A DNA stretch of 64,000 nucleotides from Tetragonia tetragonoides (GCA_038025085.1 CM076152.1:37265501-37329500), one strand, 5' to 3'. Shown: positions 11,291 to 24,560, counted from the first letter of the stretch. Made by a program: numbers and translations. Notes: generated by a model not told the origin, from the sequence alone.

Positions 11291-13760
11291 CTAGTTTTAT
11301 GTCTGTACTTTGTATGGACTAGTAAATATCTCTCAAAAATGTAAATAATTTTCTAGGTGATACCTCATGTATGTTGTATTTCGCACAACTAATTCTATAT
11401 TTGACTATTTTAATATTTTTGTATGTAATGCCCTTTTAGACTGATCTATATCTAAAATAAAGTGAACATAATTGGAGGATACTTCAAACTCCACAAAATA
11501 ATAAAAAAATATAATTTAATGAAGTAAGATTTTTACATTTTAGAGTTACGTTACTTAAAATATTTTATTTTGTAGTTTGAAATAATAAGAAAATAAATAA
11601 TATAATAAAATTGAGTGATATTGATCCTTTGGCACTTGGATCATGATTTGTTAAGATATGTGACAAAGTTGCACATGTGACGTCAATGTGTCATCTTTAT
11701 ACGAACATTCCCTCTTATGTGGCGTTTACATGTTATCACTGCATCGTAAGGACCCAACTTGTAAAGGTCACATATATCTCCATTGAAAAAACTAAAATTA
11801 TTTTATTTTTTAATATAAAATATGCTAATAAATATGTAATAAAGTTAACTAATTTTAAGGCATTAATAGGAAAATACTTGGATGATGAGTTGTTAGGCTA
11901 TGTGGCAAGTTTTGCTAATATGACGACTTCGGTGTCACTGTCACACAATTTTGGGCCTCTATGTGGCGTCTTGCATATCGTGCACACACGGAAAGAAAAA
12001 GAGAAACATTTTTACTAATATATTTAATAAAGACATTAAAATTTTAGGGTTTGAAATTATAAATATTATTTGTGAAATACATTTAATTTTAATCCATACG
12101 ATGCATGATAATTCTTAGAAATAATAGTATAATTTCATATCTCCCTCATAATTTACTTCTAAATATCCAATTGAACTACATCTAAAATAGAATGTATGTA
12201 AAAATTGATTGATATATGAACATAATTTGAGCGTACTTCAAAATTTCCAAAGAAAAAAAATAAAGATTAATTATTCTCTCTCTAGTTAAAAACCACTCTC
12301 TTAATGCAATTGAATTTTTGATAATTGAATAAAATCAATTAGTGGTGAGCAAAAAAATTCCACTTTCTAAAGTTATAATGAGGCAATTAATTATAATCAA
12401 CAATTTGATACTAAATATTTATTTCTCAAATATGCTAGGTCGTTCAACGTTCGTAATTTTCAACATAACAACTTATAATGAGTGTTACTTGAATCTTACT
12501 TTTCGTTTGCGTGGCATTTATATTACATAAGTATGTCTAAAGTACTATATTAAAGTCTTAATTAATTTGCTAAGAAAGCATTGGAGTAAATGATGAGTTG
12601 AAGTTCATGTTTCATCCCCCACACGAAATGTCCGTCCATATGGCATTTGTATATGAAAAATGACTCCGTTTTTCTTACAAAAATAAAATATTTATTACAA
12701 AGTAAATTTTAAATGTTTAGAATATATATTTTCGTTACTAATATTCAAGTGTGATTTACAACTAATATAATACAAATATGGATATCTTAAGTGTCTTATC
12801 CAATTAATTTATACCAAACCTTTTCAAAACCAATCTAATCAATTATGATTTATTATTTTTAGATTTATGTAACTAAAGAATTTTTTTTTAATTTGAAATA
12901 ATATGCACATAAATCAAATAATAAATTCGAGTAATAATGAACTTCTGACACTTAGATTGATTCGTTAAACTATGTGCCCAAGTTGTGCACATGTGACATT
13001 TACGTGTCATCTTCACACGAACATTTCCTCTTATGTAGCATCCTACATGTCATTACCGTACGGAAATACCCAACTTTTGTAGGACATATATATCTCATTT
13101 TGAAGGTTTTTTCAAATCCAATCCATTGAAGTAATATTTATAATTTTTTGACTTATGATGAGGCATTCATGAGTAACACTTGGATGAAGAGTTATGCTAT
13201 GTGGCAAGCTTTGTTTACATGATGCTTAGGTGCCATCGTCACACGAATTTACACCTCTTGTGGGGTATCCTATGTATCGTGCCCACACTAATTGGACACA
13301 CTTTTATACGTATACCGATGTGGCACATATGTGTTACCTTCACACGAACATATCCCTCCCATATGGCATCCCACCTGTCATCCTCACACGAAAAGAACCC
13401 AACTTTATAGGACATAGTACATATGTATCTCATTTTGAAGTATTTTCCGAACCTGTTCAAATGGAGTAAGAATTATAATTTTTTAATTTGCATAACAAAA
13501 GTTATTTTATTTTATAATTTGAATAATATTAGAATAACTATATTATGTTGTATTTATGATCAAGCATTAATGATTGACCCACTTGGATGGGTGGCTTAGG
13601 TGGCGGCATACGTGTCATCACCACACAAATTTAGGCGCTGCGTGGCATCCTACGTGTCGCCCTCACATGAATATAGGCATTTGCGTGGCATCCCACGTGG
13701 CGTGACCACACGAAATGAACTCACTTTTATATATATATATATATATATATATGATACCAT
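11291..13760 (-). mobile_element. decayed Helitron-like element with internal repeats
   Basis: At 11291 CTAG is followed by a degenerate hairpin, CTGTACTTTGTATGG. This resembles the minus-strand 3' terminus of the clear Helitron at 43272-44518 (CTAG ... CCCGTGCGTTGCACGG). Inside, a module with the phrases CTATGTGGCAAG, ACGTGTCATC and TCACACGAA recurs near 11640-11770, 12950-13090, 13170-13400 and 13580-13720. A block resembling sequence inside the intronic Helitron (TCATTTTGAAG ... AATGGAGTAAGAATT) also occurs. The other end is not defined; an AT repeat at 13729-13751 lies near it. Confidence 0.35.
13729..13751. repeat. AT dinucleotide microsatellite
   Basis: About eleven uninterrupted AT units. 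Confidence 0.9.
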
Positions 13761-14367
13761 GCCTAATACCAGGCAAATACGTCTTGTAATCAGGAAAATT
13801 AGTGGAAAAACACATTCACCTTTAGTATTTTTTTTTTTTTTGGTGCAAACCTTTACTATTTATCTTGAAATAAGTGATTGTTGTCTTTGCAAAATAATTA
13901 CCGACTTTGGTTCGAGAGATACTTGTGAATGACAACTTTATAAAATTCTATCAATGTCGCTATCTCACTAAAGGAAAATAGTGTAACAATAATGTCCTAT
14001 ATTCACTCACACACTAGTAAGAGGAAAAGATTAGGAGAATTCTTGTTAAGCATGTGATTATCGAGTATATCTAAGTTTATTTGTAAAACGATTACTTAAA
14101 GTTGATCCCTGATAAAACATTTTATTAACCAAGATGCGGCTCCCAATGTAAAGTAACCAACTTGGCTCCATTTGGTGATCCATTCGTACCCTACAAAATT
14201 TTCCAAATCTAGAATATTGTCCCGTTTGTGATTGCATATTATTACTTGCTATACAAAGCACACCACAATTTAAAAAGCACTCTCCTACCTTTTTTATCCC
14301 TTACAAGATTAACTAAGATATTGAAAAGAGAGAATTAAAGAGAATAAATATAAACGCAAAAACTTGA
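13761..14367. other. gene-free spacer
   Basis: I see only AT-rich sequence with no coding pattern and no clear repeat. Confidence 0.5.
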
Positions 14368-14740
14368 ATGCGGCCGCCTCAAGCTGCGGCCGCTCGGCGT
14401 GTGAGATCCACGCGCGCGCATGGATTCACGCGCCGATCAGTTTTTTTTTTTTTTTTAAAGGGTTCACCATGCCCAATTTTAAACCAATCTAAACCTAGGG
14501 TTTTCGTTTTTTGGGATTTTTGGATTTTATTTTATTTTTTCAAATTTTTTTGAGTTTCGATTACTTTTCCGGTACGGCGGGGAGGTGGTTGTCGGGGGAG
14601 GCCACGGCTGGAGTCGACCTCCGTCGTGGCCAGGGCGGGGGTGGAGGGGCGGTGGGGAGGTGGGGTCGTGAGGAGAAAGAAAATAATGGTTTGGGGGTGA
14701 GGTGAGGGGAGGGTGGGGTGGGGTGGGGTGGGCTGGTGGG

Positions 14741-14785
14741 GGCCACCGTCGTGGTCTGTGACTAGCGCCGACCACGACGGTGGCC
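14741..14785. repeat. perfect 16-bp hairpin, copy 1
   Basis: GGCCACCGTCGTGGTC (14741-14756) is followed after 13 bases by its exact reverse complement (14770-14785). A second copy lies 145 bp downstream. Confidence 0.85.
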
Positions 14786-14885
14786 GGGCAGGTGGGGGTG
14801 AGGCGGTGGTGGTGGCGGTGAGGTGGTGGCGGTGGTTACGGGGTGAGGGGAGGAGAGAGAGGGGGAGGGGTAGGGTGGGCTGGGG

Positions 14886-14930
14886 GGCCACCGTCGTGGT
14901 CTCCGGCCAGCGCCGACCACGACGGTGGCT
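14886..14930. repeat. 16-bp hairpin, copy 2
   Basis: GGCCACCGTCGTGGTC (14886-14901) pairs with GACCACGACGGTGGCT (14915-14930), one terminal mismatch. The loop partly matches copy 1 (AGCGCC), so the two hairpins arose by duplication. Confidence 0.85.
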
Positions 14931-15087
14931 GGGGAGGCGGAGGTGAGGCGGCGGTGGCGGTGGTGCGGCGGTCAGGTGGTGGTGGTGTGGGTGTGGGTGT
15001 GGGTGAGGGTGAAGGTGAAAGGAGGAGAGAGAGAAGGGAATTAATGGTATTGGAACACTAAGAGGCCTCAAGGTGAGGCGGCCTCAC

Positions 15088-16090
15088 AGGAGACGGATTG
15101 AAATATAAATGATGTTATATTGGTATTCAATGAGTCACTACACCAAATTCATGTTTTTTTTTTTTTCGATGCAAGGGTGTAGGATGAAGAGTAACAGAAT
15201 GATGCATATTGAAACATAAGGGTGTGGAATAGAACTTGTTGTATATATTGAAATAAAATGTGAGACAAATAAAATACAGGATGATTAATTAGAAGTTTTA
15301 TGATCAAATTTTGTGAGTCTTTATTCTTTAAGTGGAATATTTTTGAACAATATATTTTGAAGAGGCGTACAAAACATTTACATTTCAAATCCAATTAAGC
15401 ATTCGTATGAGAAAACTTATCAAGAAAATATAACATTAATTGGACCTAAACATTAATTTACCTGCGATTCACATTTTCTTTTTGTCTTTTCCTTTGTTTA
15501 ATTAGGGACGTCGCAAACTCGAAATAGCAAATATAGTAGAGGGTAAAGGGACAAAGTTAGTTGTTTTTGGGTGCTAAAGGGACAAGTTAGAGTGCAAAGT
15601 TAGTTATTTCATTGGTGGAATTCAAGTTCATGGTTTACTAGATGAATGAGTGGAAATAAATATCTCTCTCCCAAATGATCAATAGTTTATAAGTTGACTC
15701 CATTTTCACCACCACAAATGGAAATTTAATGGGTGAGCATTTTGATGTTTTGACCTTATGTCCTCCACAAGAACTCCCCTAAAGGCTAGAAAATATACTT
15801 TCATATGTGGTTCCCTCCCACTTCCCATATATGGAGTTGCCATTCTTCCCCCAATTACATATATAACATCAAATCAGCAGCTCACTAACATCAAATCCAA
15901 GTGCAAATGAGTGAGCAATGCCCAATTAATTTTGTATGTTGTGTAGCTAGTGAATGCCTATAATGATGAATATCATGTTGACTTCGGACTTGGTTAACTC
16001 AGGTGGAACCCATATACTATGTTGTAAGCTCTTTTAATGACTCTAATCGATTAGATAAAGAAATGAAGTAAATTCAAATTAGAGTGCGTT
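15088..16090. other. gene-free spacer
   Basis: AT-rich sequence without a recognisable gene or well-defined repeat. Short frames on both strands show no coding pattern. Confidence 0.5.
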
Positions 16091-16099
16091 TTTTTTCAC

Positions 16100-16480
16100 T
16101 TATTTTAACTGATTTTTATTGAATGGGTAAGGTTATGTTACTGATTTTTACTGATTGGGTAAGGACCTTTCACTGATCTTCACTGATTGGGTAAGGTGCT
16201 TTTACTGATTTTCGTTGATTCAGTAAGGTCATGCCACTGATTCTGTGAGTAGAAATGTGGGTCCTGCTACTGATTTCCACTGATTGAGTAAGGTCCTTCC
16301 ACTGATTTTCACTGATTTAGTAAGGTCCTTTCACTGATTTTCGTTGATTCAGTAATATCCTGCCACTGATTATGTGAGTAGAAATGTGGGTTCTACCGCT
16401 GATTTCCACTGATTGAGTAAGGTTATGCCACTGATTATCATTGGTTCAATAAGGTCTAGCTACTGATTGGGTAATGTCTA
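16100..16480. repeat. CACTGATT minisatellite with higher-order period
   Basis: TTTCACTGATTGGGTAAGGTCC-like units of about 35 bp recur roughly ten times. A composite stretch containing CTGTGAGTAGAAATGTGGGT occurs twice about 130 bp apart, so the units were duplicated in blocks. Diverged single units occur near 19130-19360 and at the window start. Confidence 0.7.
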
Positions 16481-16507
16481 ATAAGTAAAAAAAAGAGCAC
16501 ACTCTTA

Positions 16508-16765
16508 GGGTGCGTTTGATAGAGTTGAACTTACCAGAACTGAACTGAACTGAACTGAATTCAACATCACTAAACTAGACACTACTGAACTGAACTGGAC
16601 ACAACTGAACTGAATTGAACAAAAAAAAAATATGTGAGACAAAAAGTAAGTTTCTGAACTCATCACCAGTGAACTGAACTGAACATCATTTAACTGAATT
16701 TGAAATCACTAAATTGACACCTGAACTGAACTGAACCGACCGTATAAACTCTATCAAACGCACCC
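16508..16765. mobile_element. Tourist-like MITE, family 1 (well preserved)
   Basis: Terminal inverted repeats GGGTGCGTTTGATAGAG and CTCTATCAAACGCACCC are perfect over 17 bp and flanked by TTA on both sides, the classic PIF/Harbinger 3-bp duplication. The interior consists of GAACTGAACTGAA motifs. It is non-coding. Confidence 0.85.
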
Positions 16766-16768
16766 TTA

Positions 16769-19700
16769 ATGTTTGATCTTAAGTAGCGAATTCAGAAATG
16801 ATTTTTATTTGAAGCAGGGTATAAATTGCTATCTAGCGGAGCTAAATTGGACCATATTCAGGGCAATAACTGTGAGCAAAATGAATTTTTTCCAAAATTT
16901 AGTTGCGGCCCCCCATGCCTATCAGGCTGGATCCACCAATGATCTTAATTATATTATTATTAGTTTCCTTCATGTATCATTAATGAGTATGTAGTTTTTT
17001 TACTAAAACTGAACTGAACTTAACTATACTATATTGGTTAAATTACCTATAATGAGCTGAACTTAATAATAATATGTGAGTGAAAAAGTAGATTACTAAA
17101 CTCAACTAAACCAATTACTGTGGCAGTATATGTATGCCAGAAAATTCAGTTAATTCGTTCGGCATACGTAATTCAATAAGTATTGCATGAACCCGTTTCA
17201 AGGTGAGACTAGCTCATAACATCGACAATTAGGTTGACCTGACCAGGTAAAATAGAAGGATCATCACATGAATAGTTAGCTGGTAATGGCCCCCAAGCAC
17301 GCCCTCCAGCACTCCAGCTTTTCCCTCAAATTATTGTTCGCAAGTGATGATCAAGCCATTCTATTCTATCTCAAGGAATGTTAACTTAAGGGGGAAAGCT
17401 TTCCATTACGTTTCCAGTGTTCAACTTGGTGAAATTATTATTACAGTACATTACATGCATATATGTTTCTTTGTAGTCTTAATAAGAACTACTAATAATA
17501 ATGTAAACAAGATCATTGCAATCCTATATTTACGGCCGCTCGAAATGCATAGAAGAAATGACCATGCTTTTAATAAAGGATCATTAAGAATTTTTTTTCC
17601 CTAGCTTGCAGTTTTTGACATAGAAGATGACTTCTTAAGCTTTATCACATATAGGTCGGGTTGTACACAAGTAGCCGATTGTTGCTTTATTCGAGCTAGA
17701 GTGTGCACTTAAGCGAGCTTTAAAATTTGAGCTCGACTTTGATTACATAAGCGTCAAGTTTGAGTAACAGTATGTTTTATAGGGCAGAACTTAATTTAAG
17801 CGAACTGAATTAAATTCAACACTACTAAATTGAGCTGAACACTACTAAATTGATACGAGTTCAATTAAATTGAACATTTCCAATTTAATAGAATTCAGTT
17901 TTGTGAAAAAAAAACCCATCTAATTTATCTTTTTTTTTTCCGATTATTCGGATGTGCTTGGGGGAGAACACATCCGAAAAATCTGAAAAAAAAGCTAAAG
18001 ACTAAAAAAGCAAAAGTTAAAAGCTCCAAATTTTTATGACACGACTATAATAAAATGAGGTCCAATTTGTATAATTGCAATTTGCTACACAAAAAGGCAA
18101 GTGAAAGAGGGGGGAAAAAGGAAAAAAGATTGAGTGTGAAGGGAGAAAGGATGGGGGGTTGAAAAGACAAGTCAAATGTCAAATCGGAGGGTCAAGAAAT
18201 CATAAGACAGTCAGTGTTGTGTGTGGGGGACTGAGAGAGATGAGATGATATGATCATATTGATATGTATTGTCAATCGATGGGATTTTGTATTGTGACTG
18301 CCAAAACAACAACAGCTTGCCTCACGTCTCATTCTCTCTCCTCTCTCCTCTCTCTCTCTCCTAATTTTCCGTTTACAGTCTCCTCTCACTTTCTTTCCAC
18401 TTCTGTTACGATTAGAAACGACTGGTACAATACTACTACGACTGGTACAATACTACTACTGCCAATTTTATTTGACAGTAACCCTGGCCTTCCCTTTTGT
18501 TGTTGTTATTGTGCACGTGCTATCTCACGTGCGTGTCATGTTCCCTCTCCTCCATAAAAAGGAGGGTTGTGCAAGTGAATAACGACCGAACATCCCTTGC
18601 TACATCATGTTCAGACTCTCGTGTTCAACAGTGAATATATTAGACTAACTAAACAATCAGTGTACGTAAGAATTAGCCCCATTAATATAGCACCAATAAA
18701 AGACTAGTATAGTTTCTAAAGGTCACACAGAAAAATGAGGATTATCTTCCCTCTCCTAATTCTTTCAGTTTTTTTTTTATTTTATTTTTATGTATGGCCC
18801 TACATATTACACGGTACACTTTCCCTAGGCTTGTGTTGTGTTGTGTCTCACTTGCTTTGCTCCCTCTCTTGTGTAATGTATCCATTTTAAGTGAGACAAA
18901 CCAAAATTGTACTCGAAAAGTGGAGTCTCAATATGTATTTTGTGGATTCAAGTTTTTTTTATGTTTATGTAACTCGTGTGCAAATTGTAAAAAGTCTATA
19001 AATTGGTGAATGAGTTTTGTTTAAGACTCATTTTTTTTAATCAAATTTATGAGTGTAAGAAATTAAAGTTTGCTTAAAGGCGTATTTTGATGTCGAATGT
19101 GTTATATTTCACTTATTGGACTTTCTCTAATCAGTAATTATCAGTCGCATAATTTTACTGAATCAGTAAAAATAATGACAGAACCTTATCGAATCAGTGA
19201 ATGTCAATGGAAAAGAACACATCCCTACTGACACAATCAATGACGAGGCTTTATTGAATAAGTGGCAAACAGTGGCAAAAGTCTTACCGAATCAATAGAA
19301 ATTGGTGGTAGGACCTTACTGATGACCTTACCCAATCAATAAAAATCAGTACACACCTATAGTAATTGGTTTAGCTCGATTCTAATCAGTTCATTTAGTT
19401 GATCTACTTTTTCTCTCAAACCATGATCTCGAATCATCCTAACACCTCTTCAACTAGTGAAGAAAAAAAAATTGATTGACAACATTAGCAATTACTATCA
19501 CTTATGCGGTATATCCTTTATATATTAAGAACACAATTAAAAGTTTTGAAGCAAACTAGAAGAAAACCTTTAACAAAGAAGAAGCACCTTGTCACTCAAC
19601 CACAAACAACCTTATTAATTTCCTATATAAACAAATCATTCTTACCAAGTATCACCATCTCCCTATTAGGCAAAATCAACAAATTAGGTAGCAAGTTAAC

Positions 19701-20700
19701 TAAATTAAACAATTAATTTTAAGATTCCGACCTACATCTTTCCTTAAACCTTTTGGCACATGAAAAAGATCTAAATAGGTTCTTTTGACCTTCGCCATCT
19801 AGTTTCAAATTTAGTTCAATATAGTTCATTACCGTTCAATTCATTTTAGTTTAGTTTTCTAACCATCATCTCGCACACCGCCACTTAATTAAGTATACTT
19901 CAAATTAGTGTAATAGTTTTTAGTTAAAAAGAGTACACTCTCAATTCAATGGGCAAATAGAAGGACTCATTCTTTTAACATGAATAAATTTTTAATTTAA
20001 CTTTGCTTAATTGAAATGATTCGAACCAAATTGGATTGAAGTATACTTGACCAATACATGTGGTGTTTAATTCAGCCTAATTTAGTTTAGTTTAGTTTAG
20101 TTTATGTAGAAACTCATCACAAAAGTAGTTTTCTTACATATATGTTGTTGAAATGTTTTCAACACGTACTTTTAAATGGATTCAATAATAAATAAGCTAA
20201 TTCAGTTTCAGTCAATTCAATTTCAAAAAATAGTTATAAAATTCAATTAAGTTCAAATAAATTTATTTAAAATTTCCCTTTCCTCAAAGAGTATATCCAA
20301 TGTGGTCAAAGATTGAAAGCTTAGTTCTTCACCTTCCCTCAAATAGTACCCATTTCTTTTTTTCCCCTTTAGAAATTGGCTTTTGTTTTCTCTAGTTTTA
20401 CCCTTTTATCTCTTTCCCTTCACCTTCCATCCAAAATCATGGGCATTTGCTAAATTGCCATTGTGCAAGTTGGCATTGCTCCTCTTTTAGCTAAGACCTC
20501 TCTCTAGGTCGTCTCGCACATGCAATAATTCCCCCTCTCTCAAAAAAAAATGATGTTTAATTTATACATTTACGCAAACTAAAAATTAAACACTCCCCCA
20601 ATTATTCACTGTCCCTTTTAAATACCTCAACCCACCCCCCTTTATCCCACCCATTCTCTAACACCACTCCCACTATTTTCTCTCTCCTCTTTCTCACATC
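16769..20700. other. long intergenic stretch upstream of the BOP-like gene
   Basis: No gene is supported. There are worn GAACTGAAC/TTCAGTTCAG repeat fragments near 17000-17110, 17760-17890, 19100-19400 and 19790-20260. CT-rich tracts lie near 18330-18400. The last few hundred bases are pyrimidine-rich, as is usual just upstream of plant genes, and probably belong to the promoter and 5' UTR of the gene at 20801. Confidence 0.5.
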
Positions 20701-20800
20701 ATGAACTCCATCCCTTTTCTCTAATCTCTCTCTCCAAAAAAAAAAAAAAAAAAAAAGCACCACCATTTTCCAAAACCCTAAGAAAGAGAGAGAAAAAACG

Positions 20801-23658
20801 ATGAGCTTAGATGAATCCCTACGATCTCTATCGTTAGATTATCTCAACCTCTTAATCAACGGCCAAGCTTTCAGTGACGTCACCTTCAGTGTCGAAGGCC
20901 GTTTAGTCCACGCTCACCGTTGCATCTTAGCAGCCCGTAGTCTCTTCTTTCGGAAATTCTTCTGCGGGCCCGACGCTCAGACCGGCGGGCCAGTAGGCCC
21001 GACAACCTCATCAGCCGCCACATCTCCACGTGGCAGCAGCCCCACAGGTGGACAAATGGTTATTCCGGTGAACTCAGTGGGTTACGAAGTGTTCATGTTG
21101 TTGTTGCAGTTTTTGTATAGTGGTCAAGTCTCAATTGTGCCTCAGAAACATGAACCAAGGCCTAATTGTGGTGAGAGAGGTTGTTGGCATACAAATTGCT
21201 CCTCTGCCGTTGATCTTGCTCTCGATACGCTTTCCGCTGCTCGATCCTTTGGGGTCGAGCAGCTCGCGTTGCTCACTCAGGTACTTTTAAAATTTTCTAG
21301 TGTTATGGTAACACCACACCCAAGTTATAACATAATAAGTATGCTTAACTCGGGTATCGCACATAACACTACACCCAAGTTATAACATAATAAGTATGCT
21401 TAACTCGGGTATCGCACGGTTTTGATTATTAGTATATAGTTGTGGTTCACAAACATTTTGCGGTGGTTATGTGTTTGGATAATTTAATCCTATAATTGGG
21501 AATTGGGATAATCAGCTTGTTGTCGTTTTTTATAAGAAAAAAAAAATTGAATTTATTATGAACGTCATATGGTTGAACAAGTGGAGAGTAAGGTGAGATT
21601 TTTTTTTTTTTTTTCGGTCATAGATTTTCCTTTGTTATATTTTTTTATTTGGTGGATGAGATTATTGGGAAAAATCTTTGGGTGATTTTGCAAAAATAGT
21701 TTAATAATGATGAATGAATTGGGAAGTTATGTAACTTTGAGGTGTACACTAAAGACTTACTTAAATTGGGATCTTACTATTTTTTTAATTAGTCATTTGG
21801 GATTTCAATCAAAGTAGTCTTGTCTTGGACAGATTTGGGTAGGAGAGAGAAAATGGGTAAATGTTTCTAATTTGCCACAAACAAACCCAACTTTCCTCAT
21901 TTGGGAGCTGATGATTGTGTATGTTTTCTAATAAGGTATAAAGCCCCCATAATCACCAATCATCAATCAAACCAATTTACATGAAAAGAAACAACATAAC
22001 ATAACTAGTAAATCTGTCAAACTTAGTACATATCTCACTGTTTATGAATGAAATGATGCATATAATCATGTACAGTTTTTTTCACAACCGATATTTTATT
22101 GTATCTATACAAATTGAGGTGATATAGAGGATTTGGTGTTATTGTTGATCTGATGGAACGGAATGTGAATAGCAATTTGGTTAAAAACACAGTTCTCTCT
22201 CTCTCACTTCCACTACCCACCTCGACAACTGGACATTTAATTGTCTAGGACATGACTAACAGGGTATATATGACTAACAGTGCATAGAATTAAGGTCTAG
22301 ATTTACAAAATCTTTAGGGTGTTGTTATTGCTGCGGGGTCATAAAACACTATTTGTCGGGTCAGTATTGAAACACTTAACTCTTTAATTTCTCCATATAT
22401 ATATATATATCATAACTCATAAATGACTTGACAGTAGTGTTTTATGAACTCATAATGATTTTCAGATTTTCCATGCCTTACATACTTTGCACACCATGTA
22501 TATACATGGCTAGTATAACTAGATGTTATTTCATGCAAACAATTAAAAATTGAAGAACATATAATTATTTTGTTAGACAATACAAAGTGTGTATGTAATA
22601 AATGATCAACTTTAATTTGTGTTTTTTTTTTTTTTTTAACTTGATATATACAGAAGCAATTGGCGAGCATTGTAGAAAAGGCTTCAATAGAAGACGTAAT
22701 GAAAGTACTAATAGCTTCAAGAAAACAAGAAATGCACCAGCTATGGTCTACATGCTCACACCTAGTAGCCAAATCCGGCTTACCACCAGAAGTCCTAGCC
22801 AAACACCTCCCAATCGACGTCGTAGCGAAAATCGAAGAACTCCGTCTCAAAACCACCTTAGCACGCCGTTCGTTAATTTCTCACCACCCTCACCACCACC
22901 ACCACCACCACCCTCACGACCTCGGCCTCCCGTCCCCAGTCGACCATGAAGACCACAAAATCCGTCGAATGAGACGGGCACTCGACTCATCAGACGTTGA
23001 GCTAGTCAAGCTTATGGTAATGGGTGAAGGGCTAAACTTGGATGAAGCATTAGCATTGCATTATGCTGTTGAGAATTGTAGTAGGGAAGTTGTAAAGGCT
23101 TTACTTGAACTAGGAGCAGCCGATGTTAACTACCGGGCCGGGCCTGCGGGTAAGACCCCACTCCATATGGCGGCCGAGATGGTGTCACCGGACATGGTGG
23201 CCGTGTTACTCGACCACCACGCGGACCCGAATGTTCGGACAGTGGATGGAGTAACTCCTCAAGACATCCTAAGGAGTTTAACGTCGGATTTTTTGTTTAA
23301 AGGGGCGGTACCGGGTTTAGCTCATATTGAGCCTAATAAGCTTAGGCTTTGCCTTGAACTTGTTCAATCAGCTGCATTGGTGATATCTAGAGAAGAAGGG
23401 AACAACAACAATGATAATGTCAATGTTAATGTTCATAATAATGCTAGTTTGGCAATGCGGGGTGGTGGAGATAATAATCAAGATCATCATACTACTAGTA
23501 GTAATAGTAGTGGTGGTAATGTGGGTAATATGGGAATTGATTCAAGGATGGTTTACTTGAATCTTGGAGCAGAACAACATGATCAAGATAGTGGGCATTC
23601 TAGCCAACGGAACCCGTCGTCGATTTATCACCACCAGCATCACCACCAGGACTACTAA
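20801..23658 (+). CDS. BOP: BLADE-ON-PETIOLE/NPR-type BTB-ankyrin co-regulator
   Basis: There are two exons, 20801-21280 and 22654-23658 (donor CAG|GTACTT, acceptor ATACAG|AAG), giving 494 residues against about 470-490 for known BOP proteins. From the N-terminus: a BTB/POZ domain (about residues 20-110, with FSDVTFSVEGRLVHAHRCIL), a C2HC zinc knuckle (C123, C128, H130, C133), a helical linker, then ankyrin repeats (about 265-380; ALHYAVENC, GKTPLHMAAE, DGVTPQDIL). The tail is Asn/His-rich and a His run sits at about 237-246. BOP proteins lack DNA binding. They act in the nucleus with TGA bZIP factors and as CUL3 adaptors in leaf base, organ boundary and abscission-zone development. The short second half and absence of the long NPR1 C-terminus favour BOP over NPR1-4. 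The ATG follows a polyA-containing 5' leader. Confidence 0.93.
21308..21417. repeat. 55-bp tandem duplication in the BOP intron
   Basis: A 55-bp unit containing ACACCCAAGTTATAACATAA is present twice in a row with almost no change. It starts about 30 bp after the donor site. It looks recent and does not touch splice sites. Confidence 0.85.
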
Positions 23659-24508
23659 ATGGATCGGATACGGATCGGATCAGCTTTTGAGGTGGATGGT
23701 TAGATTATTTTGATATAGTTCATGTATGTTACCTATTATCTATGTAAGTAGTATTAAATTAAGGAAATTATTAGTTACATAGATGGAATTAGCATAGTGT
23801 ATGATTTAATTTGTACTACTACATGTTATTGTAGGGTTTTTTGCATGGTGGTGATGAACAATTGGAGAGAGAAAATCATACTCTTTGATGAGTTAACCTT
23901 TTGAAATCCTTGGAGCTCTATTTTGGTATGTATTATGGGGATGAAAAAGAGGCAATGAAGAGTGAAGTGAAGTGAAGACCCCAGGTCAATATCTTTCAAT
24001 CTTGGCCGCCTGTCAAATATTGTCAATGCCTTTTAATTTGTATTTAGTTTTTCTTTTTTATCATGAATTTTTTTTACCACTATGATCGATCTAGCAATAT
24101 CATGGGCTATTTATTGTTAGCTTTTCCTTTCTTTTTTGTCCCCCACTCATCGTTTCTACCCATTATAGTTTGTTCTCCCTTATTCTTCTGATCTCCATTA
24201 GCTTTTGTTAGATAAGGATAGTTTTAAAGATTCCAACCATTCTTTCTGGCTCATTTTTCTTCCCATTATTTTCACATTAAAAAAAATGATGTTTTAGATT
24301 TTAAAAATTAAACTTAAATGCTAAAAGATTTTTATCAAAAAAAGAAAAGAAAAAAAACACAAGGAAAGTACGAGCTATCATTATTCAGGATGTATGTATA
24401 GAGTAAAAACAATAAAGTTCAAGATCCTTATTTATGAAGTTATAAATAGTATTTTATCACATTAATACACTAAAAAAAACTCTTTGATAAGGAATTTTAT
24501 TTCCATTA
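23659..24508. other. 3' flank of the BOP-like gene
   Basis: The 3' UTR and downstream spacer. No other gene is seen. AT-rich with several T-runs. Confidence 0.5.
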
Positions 24509-24560
24509 CTAGATTTCGTGCCCGTGTGATGCACGGGTTCTTGTTTATCATGCATACTCC
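24509..24560 (-). mobile_element. Helitron 3' terminus
   Basis: Read on the minus strand, the sequence has the hairpin CCCGTGCATCACACGGG, nine bases, then CTAG followed by T, the standard end of plant Helitrons. The body should extend to the right on this strand, but I could not identify the TC-start end with confidence, so only the terminus is annotated. Confidence 0.55.

Larger units (their letters stand above)
14368..15087. mobile_element. GC-rich island with inverted ends, possible transposon
   Basis: A sharply bounded GC/GT-rich block sits in AT-rich DNA. The left edge reads GCGGCCGCCTCAAGC. The right edge read from the other strand gives GTGAGGCCGCCTCACCTTG. The two share GGCCGCCTCA, so the block may be a terminal-inverted-repeat element related to the GCCGCCTCA hairpin MITEs. 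It contains two near-identical 16-bp hairpins and a G-quadruplex-prone run. Proline-rich and glycine-rich ORFs on both strands follow base composition and are not genes. Confidence 0.4.

Noticed and set aside
14527..15071. Proline- or glycine-rich ORFs on both strands
   Set aside because: Driven by the GC-rich low-complexity island; no domain, and several overlapping frames are equally open.
21281..21385. Extension of the BOP exon 1 frame to 21385
   Set aside because: A good donor follows codon 160, and exon 2 continues the BOP protein in phase. The extra 34 codons are intron read-through.
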